A stretch of 64,000 bases of DNA from Acidobacteriota bacterium. GTDB taxonomy: Bacteria > Acidobacteriota > Thermoanaerobaculia > Multivoradales > Multivoraceae. The translations under genes were made by a program, and so were the position numbers. This document shows, piece after piece, positions 8,917 to 18,239 of the stretch. Numbering within the stretch: position 1 is the stretch's first letter; each line of letters starts with the position of its first letter. The notes under the pieces are model-generated. The model did no database searches. It was not told where the DNA came from and was given only the letters and a program-made list of their open reading frames with translations. The DNA lies in NCBI GenBank assembly GCA_029263415.1, contig JAJCXN010000051.1, forward strand, positions 124,001 to 188,000, given 5' to 3'.

Positions 8917-10377
8917 CTAACTCAAGATGTCGTGGATCACCTTGCCGTGTACGTCGGTTAGCCGGAAGTCGCGGCCGCTGTACTGGTAGGTGAGGCGTTC
9001 ATGATCAATCCCCATCAGATGCAGAATCGTGGCATGCAAGTCGTGCACGTGGACTGGGTTCTCGACCGCCTTGAAACCGAAGTCATCAGTCGCCCCATAC
9101 ACCGTTCCGCCTTTGACCCCGCCACCTGCAAGCCACACCGTGAAGCCGAAGGGGTTGTGATCGCGCCCGTTGGTAACGCGGCCTGAAGGAGAGCCCCCTC
9201 CCGTTTCGAGCACCGGCGTGCGGCCGAACTCGGAACCGCATACAACCAAGGTGTCCTCGAACAAACCGCGTGATTTCAAATCCTTGATCACGGCTGCAAA
9301 CGCTTGGTCCGAATCTTGTGCATTGCGTCGATGTTGGAAGATGTCTTCGTGGTGGTCCCAAGGATCGCCCTTGGCGTAGTACACCTGCACCATGCGCACC
9401 CCGCGCTCGATCAGCCGAACCGCGGTCAAACACCCGCGAGCCGTTGAGCCAGGCCCATAGAGCTTCTGGGTCGCCTCGCTCTCCTGGCGGATGTCGAACA
9501 CCTCTGGAGCCTCGGTTTGCATTCGGTAGGCGGTTTCCATCGAGTCGATCGCACCTTCCAACTGCGGATCGCCGCCGGCCTTCTCTAGGTGGACCTGGTT
9601 GAGCTCCGCAACAAGATCTAGCTCGTCGCGCTGGTGCGACGCCACCGTTCCCCGCTGCCGCTCGATATACGGGATGACCTTCTTGGGATCGAAGTCCTTG
9701 GGTCGTCTTGGTTCGCGATCGGTGATGAAGGTTCCTTGATGCACCGGCGGCAAGAACGAAGAACTCCACAACGGAGGGCCGACAACCGTAGGCTGATCTG
9801 GGCAGAGCACAACAAAGCCAGGAAGGTTCTCGTTCTCACTGCCGAGACCGTACGTGAGCCAAGCACCTAAGGCTGGCCTACCGGGCTGGATGTGGCCGGT
9901 ATTCATCAACAGAAGCGATGGCTCGTGGTTGGGAATGTCGGTGGTCATAGACCGGATCATGCAGATGTCGTCGGCGCACGAGCCCACGTTGGGCCAGAGT
10001 TCACTGAACTCGAGACCACTCTCTCCATGCTTGGTGAATTCGAACGGCGACTTCATCAGGACGCCCGTTCGCCGCTCTGTGGTGAGCACCTCACCCGGCA
10101 GCGGCTGACCGTGAAACTTCGTCAGCATCGGCTTCGGGTCGAAGCTGTCGACCTGAGAAACCCCACCGTTCATGAACAAAAAGATGACTCGCTTCGCCTT
10201 CGGAGCGAAGTGCGTTACGCCACCCGCGAGTGCGCCTCCCTCACCAGCGTGGACGGCACCGGTGTCGAGCAAAGACTGCCCCACCATGTTGGCAAATGCC
10301 ATCATTCCGAACCCCGCGCCCATGCGGGACAAAGCCTCGCGACGAGTAATTGGCTGCTCCGGCCTCTTGGTATGCAT
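8917..10377 (-). CDS. DUF1501 protein, Tat-exported
   Basis: A 486-residue protein of the DUF1501 family, distantly related to sulfatases/alkaline phosphatases and typical of planctomycetes, Verrucomicrobia and acidobacteria. The N-terminus has a twin-arginine signal (ITRREALSRMGAGFGMMAF). Family features visible are FLFMNGGVSQVDSFDPKP, SMTTDIPNHEPS, YYAKGDPWDHHEDIF, GSEFGRTPV and the C-terminal HATILHLMGIDHERLTY. An AGAGGAA Shine-Dalgarno precedes the ATG. It follows the PSCyt/DUF1553 gene by 42 bases; the two families are habitual genomic partners, which supports a shared though undefined extracytoplasmic role. The biochemical activity is not known. Confidence 0.92.
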   Translation of the reverse strand: MHTKRPEQPITRREALSRMGAGFGMMAFANMVGQSLLDTGAVHAGEGGALAGGVTHFAPKAKRVIFLFMNGGVSQVDSFDPKPMLTKFHGQPLPGEVLTTERRTGVLMKSPFEFTKHGESGLEFSELWPNVGSCADDICMIRSMTTDIPNHEPSLLLMNTGHIQPGRPALGAWLTYGLGSENENLPGFVVLCPDQPTVVGPPLWSSSFLPPVHQGTFITDREPRRPKDFDPKKVIPYIERQRGTVASHQRDELDLVAELNQVHLEKAGGDPQLEGAIDSMETAYRMQTEAPEVFDIRQESEATQKLYGPGSTARGCLTAVRLIERGVRMVQVYYAKGDPWDHHEDIFQHRRNAQDSDQAFAAVIKDLKSRGLFEDTLVVCGSEFGRTPVLETGGGSPSGRVTNGRDHNPFGFTVWLAGGGVKGGTVYGATDDFGFKAVENPVHVHDLHATILHLMGIDHERLTYQYSGRDFRLTDVHGKVIHDILS

Positions 10378-10419
10378 CTCTATTCCTCTTGAAAACTGTC
10401 GTCAAGACCGCCCAAAGGA

Positions 10420-13400
10420 TCAAGCGACGAATCTGAACTCGTTGGTACTCATCAGGGCGCGCAAGTACCGAACCCAGGGCGACTCCTCTTCGCTCCCAGC
10501 GCTGGTATCGACTGCGCCCGCTGCAGCTGCGCCCGCTCCAGCTGTGTCTTTCCCCGTCGCAGCTTGCGAGCGGGCGCGCTCGAGGAACCGAAGGCCACGG
10601 CGAACCTCTGTGCTTTCGGCGCGCCGGCCAAACAACAGCCAGTAGGCGCGCTCAATGCGTGCTCGCTCACTGGGAGCAGTGCTCGCGGGCGGCAGGGTTG
10701 GCGGCGCTGCGACGTCAGCTGCAAAGGTGGCACCCGTTGGAAGAACACTTGCGACATCGTCCTTCTTCGCATCAGGTTGTTCGAGCCGTTTCGCCAACGC
10801 CTCCGCTTGTCGTCGCACAAAGTCGCTGTTCATGAAGTAGAGGTTCTGCAACGGCACGTTGGTCACGAAACGTCGCTCCGAGGTCAGGCTTGCGTTCGGG
10901 AAATCAAACGTCTGCAAGTAGGTGTCCAACTGGAACCGGCTGACCCACCCATACAACGATCGCCGCACGTTGTCCTCACTCGACAAGGATGTCGAGGGGC
11001 CACCGAGGGTTCGATCGAGCGTGCCGGCCACCGTGAGCAAGGAATCCCTGATCGACTCGGCACTCAGTCGTCGGCGATTTGCTCTCCAATAGAAGCGGTT
11101 TTCGGGATCCTTCTTCTGGTTCGCAGCCAGCGCTTCAGAACTGACCCGATCCGAGGCCAGCTCCGTCGACGACAACCGGTAAGTGCGGGACGAGAGGATC
11201 AGTCGATGCAGCCACTTCATGGAGTAGCCGTTCTCTGCAAACCCCGAAGCCAAAAACTCGAGCAATTCTGGATGGGAAGGTCGCTCGCCCATCACTCCGA
11301 AGTTGCTGGGAGTCTCCACCAGGCCGGTGCCAAAATGCCATCGCCAAATCCGATTCACCACGACTCGGGCCGTAATCGGATGCGACGCCACGGACTCGGC
11401 GAACTGGAGCCGCCCACTACCCTCCTGCCAGCGCGCCGGAGTTCCGTCGGAAAGAACGGTCAGGAAACCCCGCGGCACGGGTGCGCCAAGGTTGCTGGGT
11501 GAGCCTCGCAGGTGCAGTGGCAAATCACTGATCGCCTCTTGGTCGAGGTCGCGCACGCCCATCACAAACTGCAGCTGCTTGTCCGGCTCATCGAAGGCTT
11601 TCAACTGCTCCCTCTGAGCTTGGGAATGCTGCAGCGACTGAGGACTCATCTGCCGGTCGAGCGACCAGCTCCAGAACCGCAGCAGCCCTGGTTCAGGATT
11701 GTAGTAGTCGGTCGTGTTGTGGACATCGTAGTCAAAGACGTCACTAGCCAGCAGCGTCTGCTCCCGAGACAGGCTTTCCAGTTCGAGCTGATGTTCGTCG
11801 AAGAAGCTCTCGAAACCATTGGGCATCGGCACCGACTTTCGATCGCGCGGCGGCTTGGATCCGTTCGCTATGAGGTACTCGTTGTGTTCGCGCAGCTTGC
11901 GCTTGGCCTCTGCCAACTCGAGTAGTTCCCGCTGGAAGCGATCCGCAAGCACTTGCGCGCGCTTCTCCTGGACTTCATCCTCGCCACCGTCCGCGATCAT
12001 GGTTTGCCAGTCGACTAAGTTCGAGTAGAACTTTGGTTCCTTCTGAGTGAACTCAACGAAACGCTCGAGCAGTTCAAGGTCCAATCGTTCCTCGTTAGCC
12101 ACTTTAGTCACCGGCAGTTGCGGCTCACCAGAGACCTTCCAGGTAGCCATCATGTAGGTCGAGACGTCGTGGATCAGTCGATCTCTGAGCTGCTCGGCTT
12201 CTTGTCGCCGGAACAGTGACAGTGCCTTCGAGAGGAGCTTGCGGAACTCCTTGTCCTTTTCATACGCCTCTACCTCTTCTTCGCTGCCGATCGGGTACTC
12301 GTGATACTCGCTGTTCGAGAACAACCCCGCGAGAGCGTAGTAGTCGGCGGTGGGAATCGGGTCGTACTTGTGGTTGTGGCAACGCGCGCAGGCAACCGTG
12401 AGACCCAAGAACCCCCTGGTGGTCACGTCCACCCGGTCGTGCCGTTCGTCAGCGCGCGCGGTCAAGGGTTCGGCAAGGTCGTAGTACCAAGGCCCACCAC
12501 CGAGCAATCCGAGCGCGGGCAACAGTTGTTGTCGACTCAGCCCTGCGGGCACCGGCATGAGATCCGCGGCCAGTTGCGCCTTGACGAAAACTGGCCAGCT
12601 GAGATCTCGATTGATCGAATCGACGACCCAGTCTCGATAACGGAAGGCCTGGCCATATCGTTCGCGGCCGGAGCCGTCATTGGCCAAGCCACGGGTGTCG
12701 TCCTCGCCGAAGCGAGCGACATCGAGCCAGTGCCTGCCCCACTGCTCGCCGTAGTGCTCAGAAGCCAGCAAGCTCTCCACCACCTCGGAGTAGGCATCTT
12801 CCGATGTGCTGCCGACGAATGTCTCAATCGCCTCGGGAGTTGGCGGCAACCCCACTAGGTTGAACGATGCTCTGCGCAGGAGATCGGCCTTGGACGTCGT
12901 TCCCGTCGGCTGAAGGCCCTCTTGATCCAACCGATGCTTTATGAACCGATCGATCGGGTTTGCGGCCCACTCATTGTCCTCGACCACGGGGACCACGACT
13001 GTTCGCAACGGCAGAAAGGACCAGAACTCGCGCTGCTCCTGGGTGACAAGAAACCCAGTGTCGCTCGCAGTGGCCGCAGCCGAGCCAACCTCTCCCACTC
13101 CGGGCCAGGGGGCATCCCGGCTGATCCACTCGGACAGGTCCGCGATTTGTTGCTGCGTCAAACGCCCGCCTGTCATTGGCATCTTGAGCTTGGGCAATTG
13201 GTGGCGCACGGCTTGGATCAGGAGGCTGCTATCCGGATCGCCAAGGACAATGGCGGGCCCGGAAGCTCCGCCGCGCAGAAGGCCGGCTCTCGACTCGAGA
13301 CTTAGGTCCCCCATGCCATCTTCCCCATGGCAGGAAAGGCACCGCTGATCCAGCAGCGGCCTCACACTGCGCTCGAACAGTTCGTGGTCCTCAAGGGTGC

Positions 13401-13533
13401 CCTGCGCGGACAGCGAAGACGCGGCGATCGCGGCACAGGCAGCGATGACCCAGAAGAGGCCGCCAACCGAACGGCCGGATCGGCGAATGCCTCTGAGACG
13501 ATGCTCCGGCGGCCATGCTCTCTTTGTTCTCAA
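10420..13533 (-). CDS. PSCyt1-DUF1549-DUF1553 (planctomycete cytochrome) protein
   Basis: About 1,037 residues. A basic N-terminus and hydrophobic segment ([17 protein letters not shown]) give export. Next comes a planctomycete-type cytochrome c domain with one haem site CLSCH, then DUF1549 (PSCyt2; VNRIW-type and [13 protein letters not shown] motifs, the latter a second CxxCH) and C-terminal DUF1553 (PSD1; [24 protein letters not shown]). The reading frame extends to a TTG at 13566, but a TTG at 13533 has AAGGGAG 9 bases upstream and is preferred. These proteins are thought to be surface or periplasmic redox proteins, often linked to polysaccharide or sulfated-substrate use; no substrate can be assigned. 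It pairs with the DUF1501 gene. Confidence 0.9.
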   Translation of the reverse strand: [1037 protein letters not shown]

Positions 13534-13656
13534 CTGTCTAGTCTCCCTTTGCGGCCATGGATCCAAACCGAGGATCTCAGCTAGTCCAACGACAATCAGT
13601 GTACAAAGCGCACAGCTGATCTGAGAATGTTCACAAGAGCTGGAGCTCTACGACAC

Positions 13657-15282
13657 TCAATGAACTGACGGTAGCGCTATGCATTGCTCGTTGCCCGCGC
13701 GATCCATCGCACAAACAGAGCTGCCCTCGAACTGTCGCTGCGCAAGCCAGCCGCTACGCCACAGCTGCCCCCCATACCACTGCAAAGCCACGGGTTCTCG
13801 CTCTGGGAATCGGAGCGCAACCGCACGAAAATCCTCTCGCTGCACCGGGCTCTTGCCATCATGGACCCGCACCCGAACCCGCCGCTGTACACCGCTTTGC
13901 TCCAGCGAGGGCGACCCCACAACTGGCGCAGCTGTGTCCGGCTCGAGACCAACACCGAGGAAGATTCGTTCTTCCACTGCCGTCTCATGCTCGCCTTGAG
14001 CCATCACAACGTCGAGGCGATCATCGCCATCTAGGTCTGCCAAGGCGATACCCAGGGTGCCAGGCGTCGCAGGGCCCGTGAACACGTCGGAAGCCAGAGT
14101 CAGTGCACCCTCGCCGTCATTCATCAGAAGCCGATCTGGGCCAGTGAGCGATGCCAACAGGAAGTCGGAGTCTCCATCCGAGTCGTAGTCGAGGAAGACC
14201 ACCGCATTGTCGTCCTCGCCTGTGTTGGACAGCGCTGGCCAGAGGCTTGAGGTCCGATCCAAGAAGCGTTGCGTGCGCCCGTCCGCTTGAGCCGGGCGAT
14301 TGATCAAGACATGTTCGCGCCTCGAGTAGCTCGCTCCTACAATGTCGCCGTCGTTGACGGTGACGAGATCGATCGCTCCGTCACCGTTGAGGTCCATGCC
14401 CGCGTAGTCGTAGTTGTTGGTGTAGGCAGGGAGCGCGCCTGGGACAAGCTCAAAGAACCCGTCGCCTGATCCGCGGAACAATGCTCCACCGCCACAACGC
14501 TTGCACGAGACCAGCAGATCGAGGTCAAAGTCACCGTCGACATCGAAGAGTTCGATGTCCCAGGAGAACGCAAACTTCATCTCCGGCAGCCGTTCTCCGG
14601 TTGCGTCCACGAAGGACGGCCTACCGGTCTCCATGAGCTGGTTAATCCACAGCACAGGAGTTCCACCGTCGTTCTTCATCGCGTCGCCCGAGCCCCAATC
14701 AGCGAAGACCAGATCTAGATCGCCATCGCCGTCGACATCGCCAACTTCTACATCACCGAAACTGAAGCTCGACCTAGACGTGTCAGGGCCGGGTTGAGGC
14801 AGGAGAGTCGAGGTCTTCTCCTCGAAAATGCCGTCGCCTTGACCCAAGAACAGCCGGCTCGGCGTCTGGTAGGCGCAGGCAACAATGATGTCTGCCAACC
14901 CGTCGCGATTGAGGTCACGTACCTTGATCGCGCGAGCAAAGTCGGGCCGCGATCCGAAAATGCCATTGGTGGCTTCGACGAACACACCGCCGTCACCGGG
15001 GTTGAGAAACACCCGATTGAGTTCGGGAGTGCCTGGGGTCGAGTAGTCACCCCCATTTGCAAACAAAAGGTCTACGTCGCCATCGCCGTCTAGATCCGCC
15101 GCCTCGACCCGGTGGCTCCACTCCGCCGTGACCGGCAACAGGCGAGCGGTGGCGTCGTGCCACAACGCTGTTGGCTCGCCGCCCTGGCCTCCAGGCCCGT
15201 CTGGTTGCGCCCGCTGCACACACTGGGCGCCGAAAGCAACGGCTACAACCACTACCGCCAGGCGGAGCAACCCGACCCTCAC
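13657..15282 (-). CDS. FG-GAP/VCBS repeat exported protein
   Basis: A 541-residue secreted protein. A hydrophobic signal sequence at residues 3-25 precedes at least seven beta-propeller repeats. Each has a calcium-binding loop of the DxDxDGxxD kind, for example DLDGDGDVDLLFA, DLNRDGLADIIVA, DVDGDGDLDLVFADWG, DLNGDGAIDLVTVN and DYDSDGDSDFLLAS. FG-GAP propellers bind ligands or proteins on the cell surface. The GTG start overlaps the kinase stop (GTGA), so this gene is translationally coupled to the kinase, which is unusual for a surface propeller. Its partner is unknown. Confidence 0.88.
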   Translation of the reverse strand: MRVGLLRLAVVVVAVAFGAQCVQRAQPDGPGGQGGEPTALWHDATARLLPVTAEWSHRVEAADLDGDGDVDLLFANGGDYSTPGTPELNRVFLNPGDGGVFVEATNGIFGSRPDFARAIKVRDLNRDGLADIIVACAYQTPSRLFLGQGDGIFEEKTSTLLPQPGPDTSRSSFSFGDVEVGDVDGDGDLDLVFADWGSGDAMKNDGGTPVLWINQLMETGRPSFVDATGERLPEMKFAFSWDIELFDVDGDFDLDLLVSCKRCGGGALFRGSGDGFFELVPGALPAYTNNYDYAGMDLNGDGAIDLVTVNDGDIVGASYSRREHVLINRPAQADGRTQRFLDRTSSLWPALSNTGEDDNAVVFLDYDSDGDSDFLLASLTGPDRLLMNDGEGALTLASDVFTGPATPGTLGIALADLDGDDRLDVVMAQGEHETAVEERIFLGVGLEPDTAAPVVGSPSLEQSGVQRRVRVRVHDGKSPVQREDFRAVALRFPEREPVALQWYGGQLWRSGWLAQRQFEGSSVCAMDRAGNEQCIALPSVH

Positions 15283-17024
15283 GGCCCGGATCCCGTGCCA
15301 CGTAGCGTCACGATGTCGGCGGCGATCAAGCGCCCGTTGGCCATGCTCAGAACGAGCTCGCGCAGTTCGACCAGCGCCTCTGGCGAGGCCGCACTGACCG
15401 ACTCTTCCAATCCACCCACGCCGCGGGTGGTGGGGTTGAACATGGGCGCGGCCTCAGGAGTTCGACTCGCCGAAGCCACCAGGATCTTCTCGATGGCGCG
15501 CTCGAATTCAGGAAGCGGCTGGTCGCTACGGATGAGCAAGAAGCTCTCGGTGCGGCCCTGGCTGGTAACGACCCAGTCTTGATCGACACCCGCCACTCTG
15601 CCGGGCAATCGATGCTCCCCAGCCGCCAGCGGGTTCGCGGGTTCCGCGCCTTCGATCGGAAACAGGGTGAAGACCTCGCCGTCCGCATCCTCGTTGATCA
15701 AGTACAACCACGTTTGCTCACTATCGGTCTGAACGCGAAGGTGAAGAGCGTCTCCGAGCCTGACGACGTCGCCGTTCCGCAGCGCTGCCGCGTCGCCCGC
15801 TCGAAACAAGGAGGCCCGCACGGACGAACTATCCCTCCCCACCCCGGTTTCAAAAGATCGACCTGTGGTATCCATCGCCACAACGGCCGGAGCCAACTCT
15901 TGGTCAGGTCTCAAGGACAACCACCATGCGAGAAGCGCTACCACTAGCAGGCCCCCAGCGATCGAAGCACCGCGGCTGTGTCGGCCACGCCTAGTCTCTG
16001 GGCCGCCCAGTCGCTCGAGGGCTTCACCCAGAGACCGTGCGCTCTGCCAGCGATCCTCAGGTGCAAGAGCATGGGCCCGATCGATCAATGCGGCCAAGGC
16101 GGGCGAGATCTCCCCTCGTCGGTCGAGCAACGCGGTGGAGCTAGCCTCGCGATGAGCGGTCATGAGCTCCTCAGCATCGGTTCCCTCGAAGGGATACTCC
16201 TTGGTCAAGAGGTTGTAGGCCAACACTCCAAGCGAATAGATGTCCGAACGCGCATCGGCTGCTTTCCCTTGCAGCACTTCCGGTGCCGCGCTCATCGGAC
16301 TCGCCGAACCAAGCTCTGCGACTCCGCTGGAGAGATCAATTGAGGACCCGAAGTCTCCAAGCACAAGGGCCCCGCCGTCTCGGCGCAACACGTTGGCCGC
16401 CTTGATGTCACCATGCACCAGGCCGCGCGCGTGAACCGCAGCCAGACCCTCAGCAAGCTGAGCGAGAATCTCGATGACTTCACCTTCTGAAAGCCGGCCG
16501 TCTTCTTCCAGGCGCCGATCAAGAGATCGGCCCTGCGCCAGGTCCATCCATACGCCAGCTTGACCGCCATGGATCGCCGCGCCGTGAACACGCACGACGG
16601 ATTGATGGTCTAGCTGGGCTAGCAGCCGACCTTCGTTGAGAAACCGCTGCCTTTGTGCTTCAGTTTCGCCCTTCGCGAGCTTCAGCGCGACATCGCGGCG
16701 CAGCACGGGATCGTGGGCCCTGAACACCTCGCTGAACGAACCCTCCCCTAGCTTCTCTCTCACCTCCAAAGAGCCCCACATCTTGAACTCTTGTTGCTCG
16801 TCGCCATGACGGGCAGGATCGATCGGTAGCTCCGCTTGCACCTGCTTGAAGGCACCGCTCACCTCCTGGACCCGTCGCAATCGCCGCCAGGCATCGCGCT
16901 GGTCTGGGTAGTCGACATCGAGCGCATCCCAGTCGACTGACACCTGCTCGTTCACCTGGTCGAGCACCCGGCGATAGATTTCTCCAGTGCCACCGCCATC
17001 CTCGAGTTCGGGCAGTCTAGTCAC
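15279..17024 (-). CDS. Membrane-bound Ser/Thr protein kinase, sigma-factor linked
   Basis: A 581-residue Hanks-type kinase. Visible features are a P-loop LGEGSFSEVF near 92-101, the invariant lysine K115, the catalytic loop HGDIKAANV (D206; HGD instead of HRD) and DFG at 224-226. A transmembrane helix near 350 (GGLLVVALLAWWLSL) is followed by a C-terminal extracytoplasmic domain resembling DUF4384 (TWLYLINEDADGEVFTLFP). The N-terminal 85 residues are of unknown function. The GTG start overlaps the sigma factor stop by 8 bases and its own stop overlaps the next gene, so sigma, kinase and propeller form one transcript. Kinases encoded next to ECF factors without an anti-sigma factor are known to activate the sigma factor by phosphorylation; that role is inferred here. 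Confidence 0.92.
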   Translation of the reverse strand: MTRLPELEDGGGTGEIYRRVLDQVNEQVSVDWDALDVDYPDQRDAWRRLRRVQEVSGAFKQVQAELPIDPARHGDEQQEFKMWGSLEVREKLGEGSFSEVFRAHDPVLRRDVALKLAKGETEAQRQRFLNEGRLLAQLDHQSVVRVHGAAIHGGQAGVWMDLAQGRSLDRRLEEDGRLSEGEVIEILAQLAEGLAAVHARGLVHGDIKAANVLRRDGGALVLGDFGSSIDLSSGVAELGSASPMSAAPEVLQGKAADARSDIYSLGVLAYNLLTKEYPFEGTDAEELMTAHREASSTALLDRRGEISPALAALIDRAHALAPEDRWQSARSLGEALERLGGPETRRGRHSRGASIAGGLLVVALLAWWLSLRPDQELAPAVVAMDTTGRSFETGVGRDSSSVRASLFRAGDAAALRNGDVVRLGDALHLRVQTDSEQTWLYLINEDADGEVFTLFPIEGAEPANPLAAGEHRLPGRVAGVDQDWVVTSQGRTESFLLIRSDQPLPEFERAIEKILVASASRTPEAAPMFNPTTRGVGGLEESVSAASPEALVELRELVLSMANGRLIAADIVTLRGTGSGP

Positions 17025-17586
17025 CGAGTTGCTCGGCCAACTTGTCCAACGCTCGGGTTACCGTCATTCGGGCGGCATTGGCCGAAGGACGGTCGAGCGC
17101 CTTGGCGATCTCCTCAAACGACATGCCGAACTCGACGCGAAGGATCACCGCATGCCGGTGCTCCTCTGGGAGCGCGGCCAAGGCCAGCTCGTAGCGCTCT
17201 AGCTTCTGCTGGCCTAAAAGCCGCTCAATGGCGGATGGCTCGCCATCAGCTAAGTGAGGCTGTGCTTCGACATCCACTTGCCGCGGAGACCTGCCATAGC
17301 GCCTAATCTCGTCCCGAACAGTGTTGAGAAAGATCCGGCGCAGGTACGCGAGGAAGGCGCCCTCGTGTCGCACCTCGAAGCGACCTAGCTGCCGAAGTGC
17401 GCGTTGCAAAGTGACCTGTACGAGATCATCCGTTTCTGCAGTCGAGCGAGCGTAGGCTGGCAACCGTCCATGCGCCCAGCGACGCAACATCGGAAGGTAG
17501 CGATGCAACAGTTCGTCGCAGGCCCGCTCGTCGCCTTGGCGGTACCGCTCCACTAGGACTGCGGTCGAAACTAACTCCTTGCTCAT
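17017..17586 (-). CDS. ECF-type RNA polymerase sigma factor, kinase-linked
   Basis: About 189 residues from an ATG at 17586; the frame is open upstream to 17784 but that extension is arginine/cysteine rich and lacks sigma homology. Region 2 is recognisable in TDDLVQVTLQRALRQLG, and region 4 in LALAALPEEHRHAVILRVEFGMSFEEIAKALDRPSANAARMTVTRALDKL, quoted here as the stretch between about residues 125 and 180. No anti-sigma factor gene is beside it; instead a Hanks kinase overlaps it by 8 bases, the arrangement of STK-linked ECF groups. Likely targets include the genes downstream, but no matching promoter can be proved from this sequence. Confidence 0.9.
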   Translation of the reverse strand: MSKELVSTAVLVERYRQGDERACDELLHRYLPMLRRWAHGRLPAYARSTAETDDLVQVTLQRALRQLGRFEVRHEGAFLAYLRRIFLNTVRDEIRRYGRSPRQVDVEAQPHLADGEPSAIERLLGQQKLERYELALAALPEEHRHAVILRVEFGMSFEEIAKALDRPSANAARMTVTRALDKLAEQLGD

Positions 17587-18239
17587 TCTTGTCTCGCGGG
17601 AATTGCCTTCTACCTTGGCGCAGCACCGATCAGGCGCTCCGGAGTCAGGATACAACCGGCGGGACAGGCCGGGACGGCACCGGGGCTCGTCGCAGCTCTC
17701 GACACGCGCACTGCCCAACTCCAAGAGCGGACTTCGAGAGCTTCCCGCCCGACGGTGATCTGGGGTCAACCCGAGGTGGTTCATACAACAGGCTATCTAT
17801 TGAGAGCGATTGAAGGATAGGCCAATACTAGTTGGCCCACTGAGGTACCAACGTCGGCGCCGTACCGATCGCACACACTGTCTTAGCTAAATGGAACCGT
17901 GTAGGGGTTCTCCTAACTACCGGATAACTACCGGAACGATCGGCGCCGGCGACGTTGCTTTGGGCGGCCGGCAGCAGACCAACTTTGACACTGCTAGCAA
18001 CCCCTCGCCCTCGCCGCCCCGGGATGTCGAGTCGTCGCCAGGCAAGGCCGCCAGACAGGAGCGCCAACCAAGAGTGATCGGTCATCTCAGGGCAAAACAC
18101 TCGCAAGATCATTCGATGTCTGGTTGGCAGATCCCGAGACTGCACCTGAGGCATGTGCGTATGGCCGCCATCATTCGTGCACTGGTCGAATCCCAGGCGT
18201 CACAAGCCGGCCTCTACCGACACCATAGGAGCTGAAGAA
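17587..18239. other. 653-base divergent intergenic region
   Basis: Lies between the start of the sigma factor gene (minus strand) and the first universal stress protein gene (plus strand). No convincing gene was found; a 108-codon minus-strand frame at 17828-18154 has no recognisable motif and no good Shine-Dalgarno. The region must carry both promoters and contains a perfect 11-base tandem repeat at 17914-17935. Confidence 0.6.
17914..17935. repeat. Perfect 11-base tandem duplication, candidate operator
   Basis: TAACTACCGGA occurs twice back to back. A period of 11 bases places both copies on one face of the helix, as for paired protein-binding half-sites. It lies about 300 bases upstream of the universal stress protein gene and a similar distance from the sigma factor start. 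A role in binding a regulator is a guess. Confidence 0.4.

Noticed and set aside
17828-18154. 108-codon minus-strand open frame as a gene
   Set aside because: No domain, no good ribosome-binding site, and it covers the region expected to hold two promoters.
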